From the NCBI GenBank assembly GCA_902806565.1, contig CADCXA010000016.1, positions 1,535,712 through 1,599,711 of the forward strand: 64,000 nucleotides of DNA. Direction: 5' to 3'. Origin of the DNA: Hypoxylon rubiginosum (Eukaryota > Ascomycota > Sordariomycetes > Xylariales > Hypoxylaceae). Under the pieces are notes generated by a model, which did not search any database, was not told where the DNA came from, and worked only from the letters and a program-made list of their open reading frames with translations. Shown one piece after another: positions 1 through 11,279 of this stretch. Both the position numbers and the translations under genes were made by a program. How positions within the stretch are numbered: position 1 is the first letter of the stretch; the number at the start of each line of letters is the position of its first letter.

Positions 1-1914
1 CCTCCAGCCGTCTCCGAGTCGCCCCCGACACCACCCCCGGAGATCAAATCCTCCAAGAAGGAGCGACCAAAGGTTAATCGCGATGCAAGTGCGTCGTGGG
101 GAGCATGGGGGGCTACGCCTCGCAAAGAGGAGAAGAAGTCCAAGCCAAGGTCCGAGGAGAAGAAACCCCGAAAAGAGAGGGAGGAGAAGACGTCGTCATC
201 CAAGGGCTCAACATCAGATAGGGACAAGGCTGAGGAGCGTGAGCACCGAGAGAAGAAAGTATCAACTCCCCCCAAGCCGCGCAAAAACAGCTTATTCCAA
301 AGCACCCCGCCTGTTGCGCGTTCCATGTCCACCCGCGACAAGCGGCACGGCGCAAGCAAGTCAAGCTCACGTCGCCATTCCGTGGACATGTCGGGCGGCC
401 TAGTATCGCCACCGCCTGAGGAAATACCAGCCATGTCTTCCAAGGCTGCGAAGATTCTTGGCGTTGACAAGAGCCGTAGTCGCAGGAGCTCGGCAGCGCC
501 CACTTACGAAGATGAGGATATCGTCATGGTTGGAGGGGCTGGCGACGTTTCCTCGAGCCCTCAGAAATCGTCTCGTAAGAGATCAAAGGTAGGCGCACAC
601 CTCCACATAGTAGCAGCCAGTATCACTGACTCGGAACAGGTCAAGACCGAAGACGACATTGTCATGGTTGACGCGGAGATACCTGCCGATGCGACACCCC
701 TCAGGCGATCGAACTCGAGTGCTAAAAAAGGGTTTTCTGGTCTCTTCGGGGGGCTTATGTCTTCGACCCCGACCCCACGCTCCGAAATGCGTCCCGAAAT
801 GCGTCCCGAGATGCGCCCCGATATGCGCCCTGAAATGCGCCGTCGCAACACGTATTACACGACAGAAGAGGAGTCTAGGCCTGATAAGCGGGCTAGACGC
901 TCTTCGCGGGACCCTCGCGATATGGACACAGAGGCTATAGATGAAGAGAGGGAAGCTCGTCGCGCCGCCCGACGTGCAAGAAAGGCGGAAGAGAGGGCAG
1001 CCGAAGAGGCGCGCCTTGCGAAAGAGGATGCCCGCCGCGAACGGCGCAGGAGACATGAGGAGGAGGAGGAGGCGCGCAGACAGGCTGATCGCGAAGCCCG
1101 GCGCGCAGAACGTCGGGCTGCCCGAGAGAGAGAGGCGGAGCGCATTGCTGCTGAAACGAAAGAGGCGGAAAAGGCGGAACGACGCCGGCTCCGCAGACTC
1201 GAAAAGGAAGCAGCTGCCGCAGCGGAAGCGGAAGCGGAAGCTCGACGAGCCACCCGAGCCGATCGGCGGCGTCCTCGTTATGCCGACGTTGAGGAGGACG
1301 AGGAAGAACGCAGGCGTAGGAGACACGAAGCTAAACGTGCCGAGGAAAAAGCAAGCCGGCGACGTTCGATGCCCGTCGACGAATATGCCTACCCTCCCGA
1401 ACGCACCTCGCGACCTGCAGTATATGAGCACAAGCGAAGCAAGACTACTACGGCCTGGCCCCACTCGGGTACGGATTCCTGGGTGAAGGATCACTCGGAC
1501 GCCGGGCCGCCTCCCGAAGATGGCCCGTCCGCAGATGCCCCACCCCCGGAGGATGACGAGGAGGCTCGCCGCGCGGCACGCCGGGCTGCTCGTCGTCGCG
1601 CCAAGTACGGCGATGCCGAGGCCGACATGGATGATGACAGGCGCCGCCGTCGCGCACGTCGCGAGGAGCGAGAACGGCGCGACGAACGGGAACGGCGCGA
1701 TGAACGGGATCGACGCGACGAACGAGATCGACGAGAGGAAAAGGACCGCAGAGAGCGTCGTCCGGGCGGCTCAGACGGTAGCGGCGGTGCCAGCGGGCCG
1801 CGCGAATCCGCACGTGAATCCGGGCGTGAATCTGGACCTCGCGAATCCTTCTTCGCGGAGTCGACGCCTCGAAGTAGTTGGTGGAGCAAGTTCACCGGCG
1901 GGTCAAGATTCTAG
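1..1914 (+). CDS. Arg/Glu-rich disordered protein, 3' part
   Basis: The frame is open from the first base of the window to TAG at 1912-1914, so the start of the gene lies upstream. I do not recognise the family. The protein is almost wholly charged and low-complexity: Pro/Ser/Lys-rich at first, then a short hydrophobic island (KKGFSGLFGGLM, 730-765), five copies of an E/D-M-R-P repeat (781-840), and long Arg/Glu/Ala stretches that look like a single charged helix. A tail of RDERERRDER-type repeats runs over 1675-1760, and the protein ends in SSWWSKFTGGSRF. A probable 51-nt intron (589-639, GTAGGC donor, CTGAC branch, ACAG acceptor) is a multiple of three without a stop, so the unspliced frame also stays open. 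It removes a stretch unlike its surroundings and joins SRKRSK to VKTEDD. Low complexity makes homology searches unreliable. Being a gene is fairly sure; function is unknown. Confidence 0.75.
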   Translation, partial: PPAVSESPPTPPPEIKSSKKERPKVNRDASASWGAWGATPRKEEKKSKPRSEEKKPRKEREEKTSSSKGSTSDRDKAEEREHREKKVSTPPKPRKNSLFQSTPPVARSMSTRDKRHGASKSSSRRHSVDMSGGLVSPPPEEIPAMSSKAAKILGVDKSRSRRSSAAPTYEDEDIVMVGGAGDVSSSPQKSSRKRSKVGAHLHIVAASITDSEQVKTEDDIVMVDAEIPADATPLRRSNSSAKKGFSGLFGGLMSSTPTPRSEMRPEMRPEMRPDMRPEMRRRNTYYTTEEESRPDKRARRSSRDPRDMDTEAIDEEREARRAARRARKAEERAAEEARLAKEDARRERRRRHEEEEEARRQADREARRAERRAAREREAERIAAETKEAEKAERRRLRRLEKEAAAAAEAEAEARRATRADRRRPRYADVEEDEEERRRRRHEAKRAEEKASRRRSMPVDEYAYPPERTSRPAVYEHKRSKTTTAWPHSGTDSWVKDHSDAGPPPEDGPSADAPPPEDDEEARRAARRAARRRAKYGDAEADMDDDRRRRRARREERERRDERERRDERDRRDERDRREEKDRRERRPGGSDGSGGASGPRESARESGRESGPRESFFAESTPRSSWWSKFTGGSRF

Positions 1915-2955
1915 TCTAGACCTTTCGTGTCACGTTGTTCTATCCATTGGATTGCTGTATAGGTATTGTAGGTCTTTTTGGGGATATGCGTTTCTGGGCA
2001 GACCTTTTTTTCGAAAAAGGCATTGCTCCGTGTTTGTACCATCGCTTTGCTCTTGGGACCGGCTTGTACACTTCTCTATATAACACCCCCTTGGACAAAC
2101 CCCAATTGCCCATGTTCGGGAGGGGGGTCACAGGTTCACCCTCAATGCATCCGCTCGGCATGCATAACATCTCTGTTGGTCATGTCTTGCAGCTGTGTGG
2201 CGACTGACGTGGCAAGGCTGAGAGCGGGATGTGGAAGCGGGAGATGGGCGGGATTGGACAGGGCTTGTATTTCCTATCCAACCCATCCAGCGGCCCGATG
2301 GGAAACACATACCCGATTGGATGAAAGATTATATGATATATCACGTTTAAGTTTGGGGGTTACTCTTGATGCTGGAATGTTTCTTTTTTATTTGATTCGA
2401 GCGAGGCTCGGATGTGGTTCGATTATATACCCCCCACACTCTTACAAACATCAACTTTATCAGGTACTTATTATCCAGGCAGTTATCATCGGGTTCTCAG
2501 GTAGCATGGCATCATTCATTATTTAGGAACTAGAATAAAGAGAGAATTTACTGTTACTTACTACCTTGTGGTCTTTATGTGTGAAATATCGTTTGTTCGC
2601 ATGGACCTGTGATGTGTTAGCCCCTTAAGCAGGTAGCCGTGACATGTAGACTGTCTTGATTTAGTCATGCCGTTCTAGAAGACTATCAGATATCTACCAT
2701 TGCATGAGTGTCTTTAGGGTGAGCTAGACGTATATAACTACATTCGCCTCCCTCCACTGAGGTGGTGTTTGTATTATGATTCACTCAGCTCAACTAAGTT
2801 GAGTCGGTTTCTGCAAAGGCACCTGCCAACATCCGCACGTTGATGCGTTCCTTCCCTCTAACACCTGCGTATCTATCCGGAAAAGAAGAAAGGCTTATAG
2901 GGCATTATTAGCGGTTGAATTGTAACGCAGTGAGTACTTTGACCAAAGCCAGAAG
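1915..2955. other. Intergenic, no gene seen
   Basis: This holds the 3' flank of the preceding gene and ordinary non-coding sequence. The open frames here are short and have no protein-like composition. I see nothing else that I can support. Confidence 0.6.
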
Positions 2956-3045
2956 GCACCCATGGAGCAGTAGTTAGCTCGTTCCCCTCCCATGCCGTGG
3001 TGTAGTGGTAAGGGAAAGACCTGGGTGCAAATCCCGGTGGGTGCA
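2956..3045 (+). tRNA. tRNA-Gly(CCC)-like gene with 18-nt intron
   Basis: A complete cloverleaf can be drawn. The acceptor GCACCCA (2956-2962) pairs with TGGGTGC (3038-3044), with discriminator A3045. The D stem is GAGC/GCTC (2965-2968 with 2977-2980). The anticodon stem is TTCCC (2982-2986) with GGGAA (3012-3016). The anticodon loop C-T-CCC-A-A is interrupted after position 37 by an intron at 2993-3010, the canonical site. The T stem is CTGGG/CCCGG (3021-3025 with 3033-3037), with one G-T pair. Mature length is 72 nt, normal for tRNA-Gly. A run of ten T follows at 3052. Two oddities: the T loop reads TGCAAAT, so the invariant U55 is G, and the D loop AGTAGTTA lacks the usual GG. It may therefore be a weak or decaying copy. 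Confidence 0.6.
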
Positions 3046-3051
3046 AGTCAA

Positions 3052-3061
3052 TTTTTTTTTT
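3052..3061 (+). terminator. RNA polymerase III T-run
   Basis: Ten consecutive T residues begin seven bases after the tRNA-like gene, the expected Pol III stop signal. Its presence supports that gene having been functional. Confidence 0.6.
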
Positions 3062-4239
3062 AACGCGAGACGTAAGCGGTTCACGCCGTGTTCAGGGCAT
3101 CAATATTCTTTTTTTTATTTTGTTTCACTTTTTACCCTCATCCTGTTTCTTCTCTTTCGTGAAGCTGTACGTCCTTATTTTCATGCCATGTTATAGATAC
3201 TTGGTGGTTTCTTTCGGTAGATACCTAAGAGACTCTATTTCATCTACACATCTCCTTATACTGGGTAGCCTACGCTGAACGTGACTAGTAGCACAGTCAC
3301 ATTAGATGATACGAATATCTATATGTAGAATCAAGTGCGTTCATGCTACTGGCAGACTGGACTACCCTTCTTATCCTATTGTAAGTTGTGACAGAACGGT
3401 CTGTGCTGCTACCTACTAGAGATATACACATACTGCTTTTTAGGATGCCCAACTCTATCCTATCAAGCAATGCCGGCTAACCAGCTGCTTTGCTGCTGCT
3501 GTGTAAACCGCCGCCATCTGTTGCCGATGTCAACAGTCACAGGATGAACTTTGATCGAAAACCAAAAATGATATAAAAAACGAGGGAATCAACCTTTCCT
3601 CTCCCTCTCCCTCTCCCATGTTTATATCCCAACAATGCCACCCCCGATTTCCCAAGAGGAACGCCGGCTTGTAGTTTGTTCTGCGTTATTCAATAGCGCC
3701 CGAGGCTAATTAATGCCAATGTAAAGGAAAAAAAGAAAAAGAAAAATGAGCCGATCAATGCCACCGCCATGCCTAACAATCGTGATGAGGCCTTCCTCTC
3801 TCATGTCCAAAAGACCGCACCTTTTTCGGGGAAATACTCCAATAAAAACATAACGCAGCAAGAATGGTAACTCGTGAGCTCCCAATGGCAAGTATAGCGA
3901 GAAGGGAGGGTTCTCCGTCTTCTAGAACCCCCTCGGTCACTCGCAGGACGCCGTTGCCCACATTTCAGTCAGTCAACCGCCCGCCCACCAACCGTAGCTT
4001 GAGAGAGAAAAAAAAACAAACAACTTCGCCTCGCAGGAGTATTCGTAAGAGAGAATCTTCGTGACACATTAAAAGTGTGGATATTTATATAAGAGGATAC
4101 CGTTTGCGGGCCTCGAGTAAGAGTGTATGGAAGGCGATTAGAAATACGAATCAAAGGATCTTAGCGTTAATATACTATATCGACGTGAAGTGCGCGGGAA
4201 ATCCAGGGCGATCGAAGCGTGGCCCGACTAGGGTTATTC
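3062..4239. other. Intergenic between tRNA and adenylate cyclase 3' end
   Basis: Non-coding. It contains a pyrimidine tract of CCCTCT-type repeats near 3598-3616 and several A/T runs. It should include the 3' untranslated region of the adenylate cyclase gene. No coding exon is convincing. Confidence 0.55.
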
Positions 4240-7200
4240 CTAGTCGCTGCTGTTTTCATCGTCTTCGCCGTCCGTAGTAGCGAGGTCGCCGTATTTAGCC
4301 TTGTATCTTTCGAGCTCGGCCAGCTGAACGGCAAGGTTGTCGAGGACGACGGACATGGGCGTTCTGAGATCATCCAGGGAGCTGATTGGACCCTGGCCCA
4401 TGGCAATATGCCGCATGGAAAGTGAAGATACACAAGTCTGCAACATGATTAGCAAATGCAATCAAAATATATTCGATTGTAGATAGTCTTACCTCTATGC
4501 GGCTGACTTGGTGCTCCATGAAGTTAAATAGGAACCGTTCCGTAACCTCGCCGCCACGTTGCTTCATACGCTCTAGGAGCTCGGTTTCGGGTGGCTGCAA
4601 GCCCCTACCAGACATCTCTTCCAGAGAACTGCAGAGCATCTCTAGGCGCAGACTAACTTTCCATAGACACCAGATAATCTCCGGATCGAATCCCAGGTTG
4701 CTCCCGGCTTGGAGGGTGGCAGGCTTCTCAGCGACCCCGACTGTGCCAGTGGAATTGTTATGATGCTCGATACGGCCAGCAAGCACATGCGGGTAGAGGG
4801 AGTAGATATACTCGGGGTTCTCGAGGCCTTTGAGTTTCCTCTCGCCCATTTCCTTGACTTCAAATCCTTGTGAACTGAGCGACTTCAGTTCTCTCCTAAT
4901 CGCCGATGACCCTACATCGTCGTCGAACGTATCATCGGATCCCGCAGACCCAGTTCGCTCGTTTTCTTGGTACGTCTCTAGGCAGCGTTGGATTTCCGAG
5001 ATGAAATCCGCAGACACGGTGATTTGACCTCCGTCAGCGACCGAGGAGATACGAGACGCCTTGTTCACCATCGGTCCGAAGTAATCCATACGGCGCGTCA
5101 CCGGATCGATTTCGGCTACCGGCTCGCCGAAATGAATACCCATTCTGACCGACAAACCTTTAAAAATGAGGTTGTTCTCTTTGTCGAACACTTCCTGACA
5201 AGAAACCGAATTAAGAATTTCCGGAGGCCAGTCTATATTGAGCAATTGTGTCTGAACGGCGAAGCACCATAACAACGCCGCAGTGGCGGTAGGGAAGGAG
5301 ACCATAAAAGCATCGCCTTCAGTCTTGACTTCGTAGCCACCGATTCTTCGAAGCTGCCGCCGCATAACCTCGTTATGAAGCTTGATTGCTGACCGCATTG
5401 CTTCGGGGTACATCTCCCACAGATTAGTTGAGTTCTTTATATCGGTGAAAACGATAGAAGGTTTGTCAATAGGAGCAGGAACTTCAGCTTCCAGTCTGTG
5501 TAGTGTCGAGTCTTGCACCTCGCCTTTCGCTTTCCTGCCTCGCTTGGTCGGATACTGGAATTCATCCGGAACACCTGAAGGATACAACGACATGCTCTGC
5601 CCCCTATGCAAACGAGCGGACCGTTCCTGGCGGCGTTTAAGATCGGCGACGCTGATCATCATGATCATTATTTTCCCAGTTGCGCCATATGCTATCGCCA
5701 GGTCGCGCAGCTTATGCGCAGCACGCATGAGGTCGCCTCGTTCTGACCGCGTTACGTCAACTACCAGTCCAGGTGCCAGATATTGCCATAGCTCCTTCGT
5801 CGCTATCAGGATCGTTTCATCTTGCGGTGTGATGGAGATCTGAGTAATATTCGGAGCTGCCTGCACAGCCGGCATCAAATCGACGTACCCGAAAGCACGA
5901 GAGACTTCGAGCAAATCGTTCAACTTGCCCTGGCGTGACACCCAGCCTCCGGCATCGCGTATTCGCTGACGTTCGCTCGGTTCAGCAGGGTCATGCTTGC
6001 GGGTGAGGATCTTATGTGTGCCATCGGATTGGATGAGCATAGCCTGCGCATCGCCAACGTTGGCGACGTACAGCTCCTGAGCTTGAAGGTATGCGACTGT
6101 GGCAACTCCTCCAGAATTGAGATCTTCCTTACTCAAGACTACAGGGGCTGACGAGCCACGATGAGTCATCAATGGCCTCTTCTCGGTATGCTCGATGGCT
6201 ACCGTGACGAGGTCTTTGTTGAGCGAAAGGAATGCGCGTCTAAGCGCATCGATGGGTGTCTCTTGCTGACGGGTCTTGAGGGCCTTCAGTTCCATTGTGA
6301 AAATGTGACCGAAATTCTCATGAAGGTATTTGGCGATCTTAGAGCCACCGCTAGATAGCGCCTGGCCGTCGAATAAGCCCAAGAGTGTCTCTGAATCCGA
6401 CGAGTTGAACCTCGGGACAACCAGATCAATGGTAGACAAGTGCTCGTTCCTGCCCAGGGTATCAGCCATACCATATGGTAGGTGACCAGCCAATGAACCC
6501 GAAGTTCTGACACGGCGATCTTCGCTCTGATCCGGGATACTTGGCTGGGTAAGGGTGACATCCATCAATCCGAGCACACGAAGATTCAACAGCCGACTGA
6601 AATCGGTATACTGCTCGCGATTCTGCGACCCCAGACCAAGGTTTGACTGTTTGATTTCCAATCGTTTGTTTCCAGACAAATTGAGAAAGCGCAAATTGGG
6701 ATTCAAATTCCAATTCCAATCGTATGGCACATTGGAAATATTGTATTTGAGGGAATTGTTTCCGCAATCCAAGACGGCCAACTTCTTAGCTCGTGAGATA
6801 TCTGCCGGGAGGTTCGTAAATTTGTTGTTGTTAATGTGAAGCACCTGAAGCAAGCTATACTCCTCCAGGTCATCAACCGGCAAACTAGCCAAATCGTTGC
6901 CCGACAGATAAAGCTCTACAAGTTGAGGCCAATTCTTGATACAGCGCTGTGGCATATCGCTTAGGTCGTTGTATGACAAATTGAGCACTCGCAATTCTGA
7001 CAGGAGTGTGATCTGATCAAACACGTCATCATCAAGCTGGTTATCAGCAAGATATAGATTTCTTAGTGAACCGGCGAACGTGTTCGTCAGTCGATTGGAA
7101 AGTCCAGAGTCTTTCCTCGACGATGCGGACGGGGTCATAACCCCATTGGCACTGCTGGCCGTTGTGCTTCGCGAAACTACCGAGGTCTTGCGTCCCCCCT

Positions 7201-10200
7201 TTCCGTAGACCGACACGACGGAACTTTTTCGGTCCGGACCCGAAGGGACAGGAGAAGGCCCGACGCTAAGCAGCGTGCTAGAAGCTTGACTGGGCCGGCG
7301 TGATCCATCGGGCATAAGTTCTTCGGAGCTAGACGTTTGAGACAGCGGCCCAGTCGGGGGCTTATTCATGGGAGTGGGTGGACCTGATGACTCTCCGGGC
7401 ATCTGAGGTGGACGTGAAGCAGGCTTTGGGAAATTGTCGAGCACATTTGACGAGGCATTGAGGGTTTCCAACCTATTTGCCCACCACAGGTCCATCGGCA
7501 ATTTCCTAATGTTGTTCCCTCTGACATCCAATACTCTCAATTCGTTCAGACACCCTATTTCCGGAGGTAGCTCGCCGACTGCGTTGTGGGCTATGCTGAA
7601 ATGCTCCAGCCTCCTTAAGTTACCGATGGTGTTGGGCAGAGACACGAAGTAGTTGCGGTCTAACACGAGCCGTTCGAGATTAACCATGTTATTGAACGAC
7701 CCGTCGATGCTGGCGAGCTGAGCACTCGATAGATTAAGCACCTTGAGGGTCGGTACAGGGCTCGTAATTTCAAATTTGGTTATGGGATTGGAGTTCAGCT
7801 TTAAGCTACGAACCCGCTCGAAGCTGCCGACGAATTGGGATATCATGTTGTGGTCAGCAGACAAGATTTCCAACTTGGGAAGCTTGGATACGATATCAAT
7901 CGCAGTAAGTGTATTGAACTTAATGTCCAGCTCGCGAAGGTTCATAAGATCTCTCAGCGTATGTGGCAACGTGCCCTCAAGTCTGTTGTTAGTCATGACG
8001 AACTTTTCGAGATTTTGCAACCTGCCGATTTCTTGAGGAAGACATGCGATCGAGTTGAAACTAACGTCAATGTCTACTAAACTTTCCAGTTCACATAGGA
8101 AAACCGGGAACTTGTCTAAGAAGTTCGATGATAGGTTCAAGGTGCGGAGTGCCCTGAAAGCACCGAACTCCTGGGGTAGGCGATTCAGACGATTGTTTGC
8201 TAAGCTCAGCTTCAACAAACCAGTCAAACGTCCAAGCTCGGCATGTTCTAATTCCTCCAAGCGATTGTTCGATACATCAAGGTATGTCAGCCGACCTGCT
8301 CTCCCGATGCTGATAGGCAGCTTCCGAGCTTCGTTGTTGGAATACTTGATATCGCGTAGCTGGGGGCAGGCTTGTACAAAGTCTCGCGGGAGATCGAGAG
8401 AAAGATTCCTGGAAAGATTCAGGGAGATTATATCGGGTGTCTTAGAGTAGAGCGTGATGGGGATCGTGATCAGATTTCGTCCGGAAAGATCGACATGGTT
8501 GAACTTCGTGGCCCTACCGAGTCCAAGGTCTTGTGGGGACATTGTGAAATGATTATCCCTTGCCGATAGGAACAGGAAACGACATAAGTAGCCGTTGTCC
8601 TCTCGGCCAATATCCTCCAGACGATCCTTTTCCTCGTATCCGACCTGTTGCAAGAGTCTCTTTTGAATTAGGAGCGGCTTCTCCGGACCGGCTAGAACCC
8701 GAGATAAATCGTGCTTCATCAAGACGATATGGTAATTCTCGAGGCCTTCGGCGACGTAAGTCTTCTTAATAACTTGCGCCATGACGTCGGAGACGGCTGA
8801 AGTCAACGGCATCTGTACAGTAACAAATGTACCATCGCCGCGAAATATCCTTATGCAGTGAGGGCTCATCTTCTCTTCAGGCCGAGGCGGAGTCCCGACA
8901 TCGTCAACCTCCGCCGCATGGGCCTCTCTCTCTTCCAGGTTACGACGGACAGCCCAGCTGTCTGGCGCATTCCATGCTCCGCTTCCTTGGGCCGATGTTG
9001 GCTCAATTTCGGCGTCTGTTATATGAAATGTCGAGGGTTCCATAGGCGTCAAAGGCAGCGGCTGGGTTAAGATGCCGTCCATGTCGCTTAGATTCGTATC
9101 GAGGTGGAACACCATGCCGTTTTCGTTCCTATCAGTCGGACCAATGTGCTCGTCGGGGTCATCGTAAAATTTATTCGGACGGCCCTTCTTGGAGAAGGGA
9201 AATTTGTTATTGAAGGTGGCCTGCCGAGGGTTAGGCGGACGAGTCTGGGGACCTCCAGGTTCTATGGCGGGTAGAGGTTTGTCGTAAGCTGGCTGATTCC
9301 CTCTCAACAGATCCTGTCGCGACGCAGAGGGTGCGAGAGACCGGGAAGAAGTAGGCATGCCTCTCAGACGGGAGGATTGGCCGTCATCCTTGTGCTTGTG
9401 CCGTCGCAAGCGATCGAAGATACCCCGTTTACCGGGACCCCCAGGCGATGTTTGGCCGTCGATGGACGCGAGTCGGCTGCCGTTGCTGTTACTGCTCGGC
9501 GTCGGACTCTGGGCTCGCGATCGCGGCGCGGTCGCCGTAGACCCTCCTCTGTCTTTCATGTTATGAATACTCAATGCCGAATCTTCGCGACTGATTTGCG
9601 GCCGTAGCGAATTGGGATCATCGCTGCTCTTATGGTGGCGATGATGACCAGGTAAATGGACGATGGAGTGCGTGGAGCGCGACGAAGATGAGGTTTTTGG
9701 TGGAATCTGGCCGAAAGTCTCCTGCACGTAGCGCTCTTTGTCGGGACCCGCTAACATATCGCGAACTGGGGCCTCACCGTATTTGGCGATGTCATTAGCT
9801 TCCTGATATAGAAACGGTACTACATCGCTTGATGGTACCGGTGTTCGTGGTCGGGAGGCCGGCGAGGGATCTCTCGTGTTGTCAGTGGCGTTCGAATCAT
9901 TCCTCCCCCGACGCGGCCGATTGAAAGAGTAGGACCGTTGTTCTTTCACTTGATTCTGAGGTGGTGGTGCAGGTAGGCTGGTCTCGGACGAGTCGCGGCC
10001 TGGGAAGTCCTCTCCGAAGAACCCCTGTAATTTCTTAAGCCCGCCTCTGCTACCACTGTTTTTGGAGCCTTGGCTGCTAGCCGTTGTAACGCTGGCTGCT
10101 GACGGCCGCCTGTCGTCGGTGAAGTAGGCTACGTCGGGAGAATCATTGCTCGATGCATGAGCAGGCCGCGAAGAACCCGTTCGAAGAGCGGGCGACAATT

Positions 10201-10940
10201 GCGAGGCAGTCGAGACATTGTCGCTCGAATCGTTGTAGAAACTTGTCCCGAAGCCGGTCGGGGACGAGGCTGCGCCGCTGTTGATAGACATCCAAGGGGC
10301 AACGTGCTGCTGGGAATTCGGGCCAGCCGTCGGAGGGTCTCGTTGGATCTGTGGAAGGCGGCCGCCGGAAGGATCGAGAACGGCCAGGTCGCGACGGTAG
10401 TTGGCGAGATCGCTCATGCGACGGCTATCGAGAAGGGAGCTGCTGGAAGCGGTCGAAGACGGCGATAAAGCGATGCGATGGCTAGATGCCGTCGGCGAGA
10501 CATCTTCTTTGAATGACCTATATATAGCGCAGGACGATTAGAGCCGATGACAATGCGAGCTCGAAAGACCGAGCTTTTGTGACTAAATCTCAAGTACACA
10601 GGGTAATTATTTCCGCGAAGGTACAGGACAGAACATAGAAGCGTCTTAATTTGGTCTAGCTAGGATATAATTGAGACGAGAGTATTCGGACGGGGTTTCG
10701 GACGAAGGTGCAACGGTGCCAATAATTTATAAAGACTTCGAAAATGGGACGAACGGACGTCGTGGCATGAACGTACCTGAATTTGCCATGGTCGCCGGTT
10801 TTGATAGGTTTCGGCGTGGCTCTATTCGAGGCTGAGGAGACGGAGACGGAGCGACTAGGAGCGGAGGGCTTCACGGTTATACTGGAGTGTCCACTGCTAG
10901 AACTCGCGAAGGAGGTGATGCGGCTTTCGTCCCTCGTCAT
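4240..10940 (-). CDS. cyr1: Adenylate cyclase (Ras-responsive, fungal type)
   Basis: Makes cAMP from ATP for the PKA pathway. Three exons: 10940-10777, 10517-4493 and 4437-4240, giving 2128 aa, close to other fungal cyclases. Intron 1 (10518-10776, GTACGT...TAG) joins HGKF to SFKEDVSPT. Intron 2 (4438-4492, GTAAGA...CAG) joins VSRIE to TCVSSLSMRH. Order of parts: disordered N-terminus; Ras-association domain about 607-704; leucine-rich repeats about 750-1335, split by a Ser/Pro-rich insert near 1110-1180; PP2C-like domain about 1405-1680; class III cyclase core about 1740-1960 with FTDIKNST and TEGDAF carrying the two metal-binding Asp; conserved C-terminal tail used in other fungi for CAP/Srv2-type interaction. 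The PP2C part shows FDGQALSSGG where active phosphatases have DGHGG, so it is probably inactive, as is usual in this family. ATG 10940 is the first in-frame ATG after an upstream stop. The first exon is less certain than the rest. Confidence 0.93.
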
Positions 10941-11251
10941 TATCACTCTCGAGCCAATCCTCGCGGGTTAGATCAACAGGGCGGCGCCATTAACGGGTGA
11001 TAGAGCAGGACATTTCCCTCGAGGGAGAATATATACTACGACGTAGGTACGAGTCGTGATGGTAGGAGGTAGGTATTTCTGTAGATATGTATCGGGCGGG
11101 CGGGCGGGCGTAGTGGGAGTTTAGATCTGTGTGCGCGGAGAACGGCGGGCGTTCCCAATGGGTTCGGACAAATATTGGCAGATATGCTTAAAGGTATAGG
11201 AATAATAGACAGGCTGACAGGTTAGTAGGTAGGTACATAAGGTAGGGCGAT

Positions 11252-11279
11252 GAGAGACGAGAGACGAGAGACGAGAGAC
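11252..11279 (+). repeat. GAGAGAC x4 tandem repeat
   Basis: Four perfect 7-bp copies upstream of the adenylate cyclase gene, followed by GAGAAAAAA. A purine-only strand run; possible GAGA-like promoter element or simple microsatellite. Confidence 0.85.

Noticed and set aside
561..1895. Long open frames antisense to the Arg/Glu-rich gene
   Set aside because: They come from the GC-rich, repetitive codons of the real gene and have no protein-like features of their own.
4370..10417. Adenylate cyclase as a single uninterrupted 2015-aa frame
   Set aside because: It reads through the last intron and misses the first exon. The spliced model restores both conserved ends of the protein with good splice signals.
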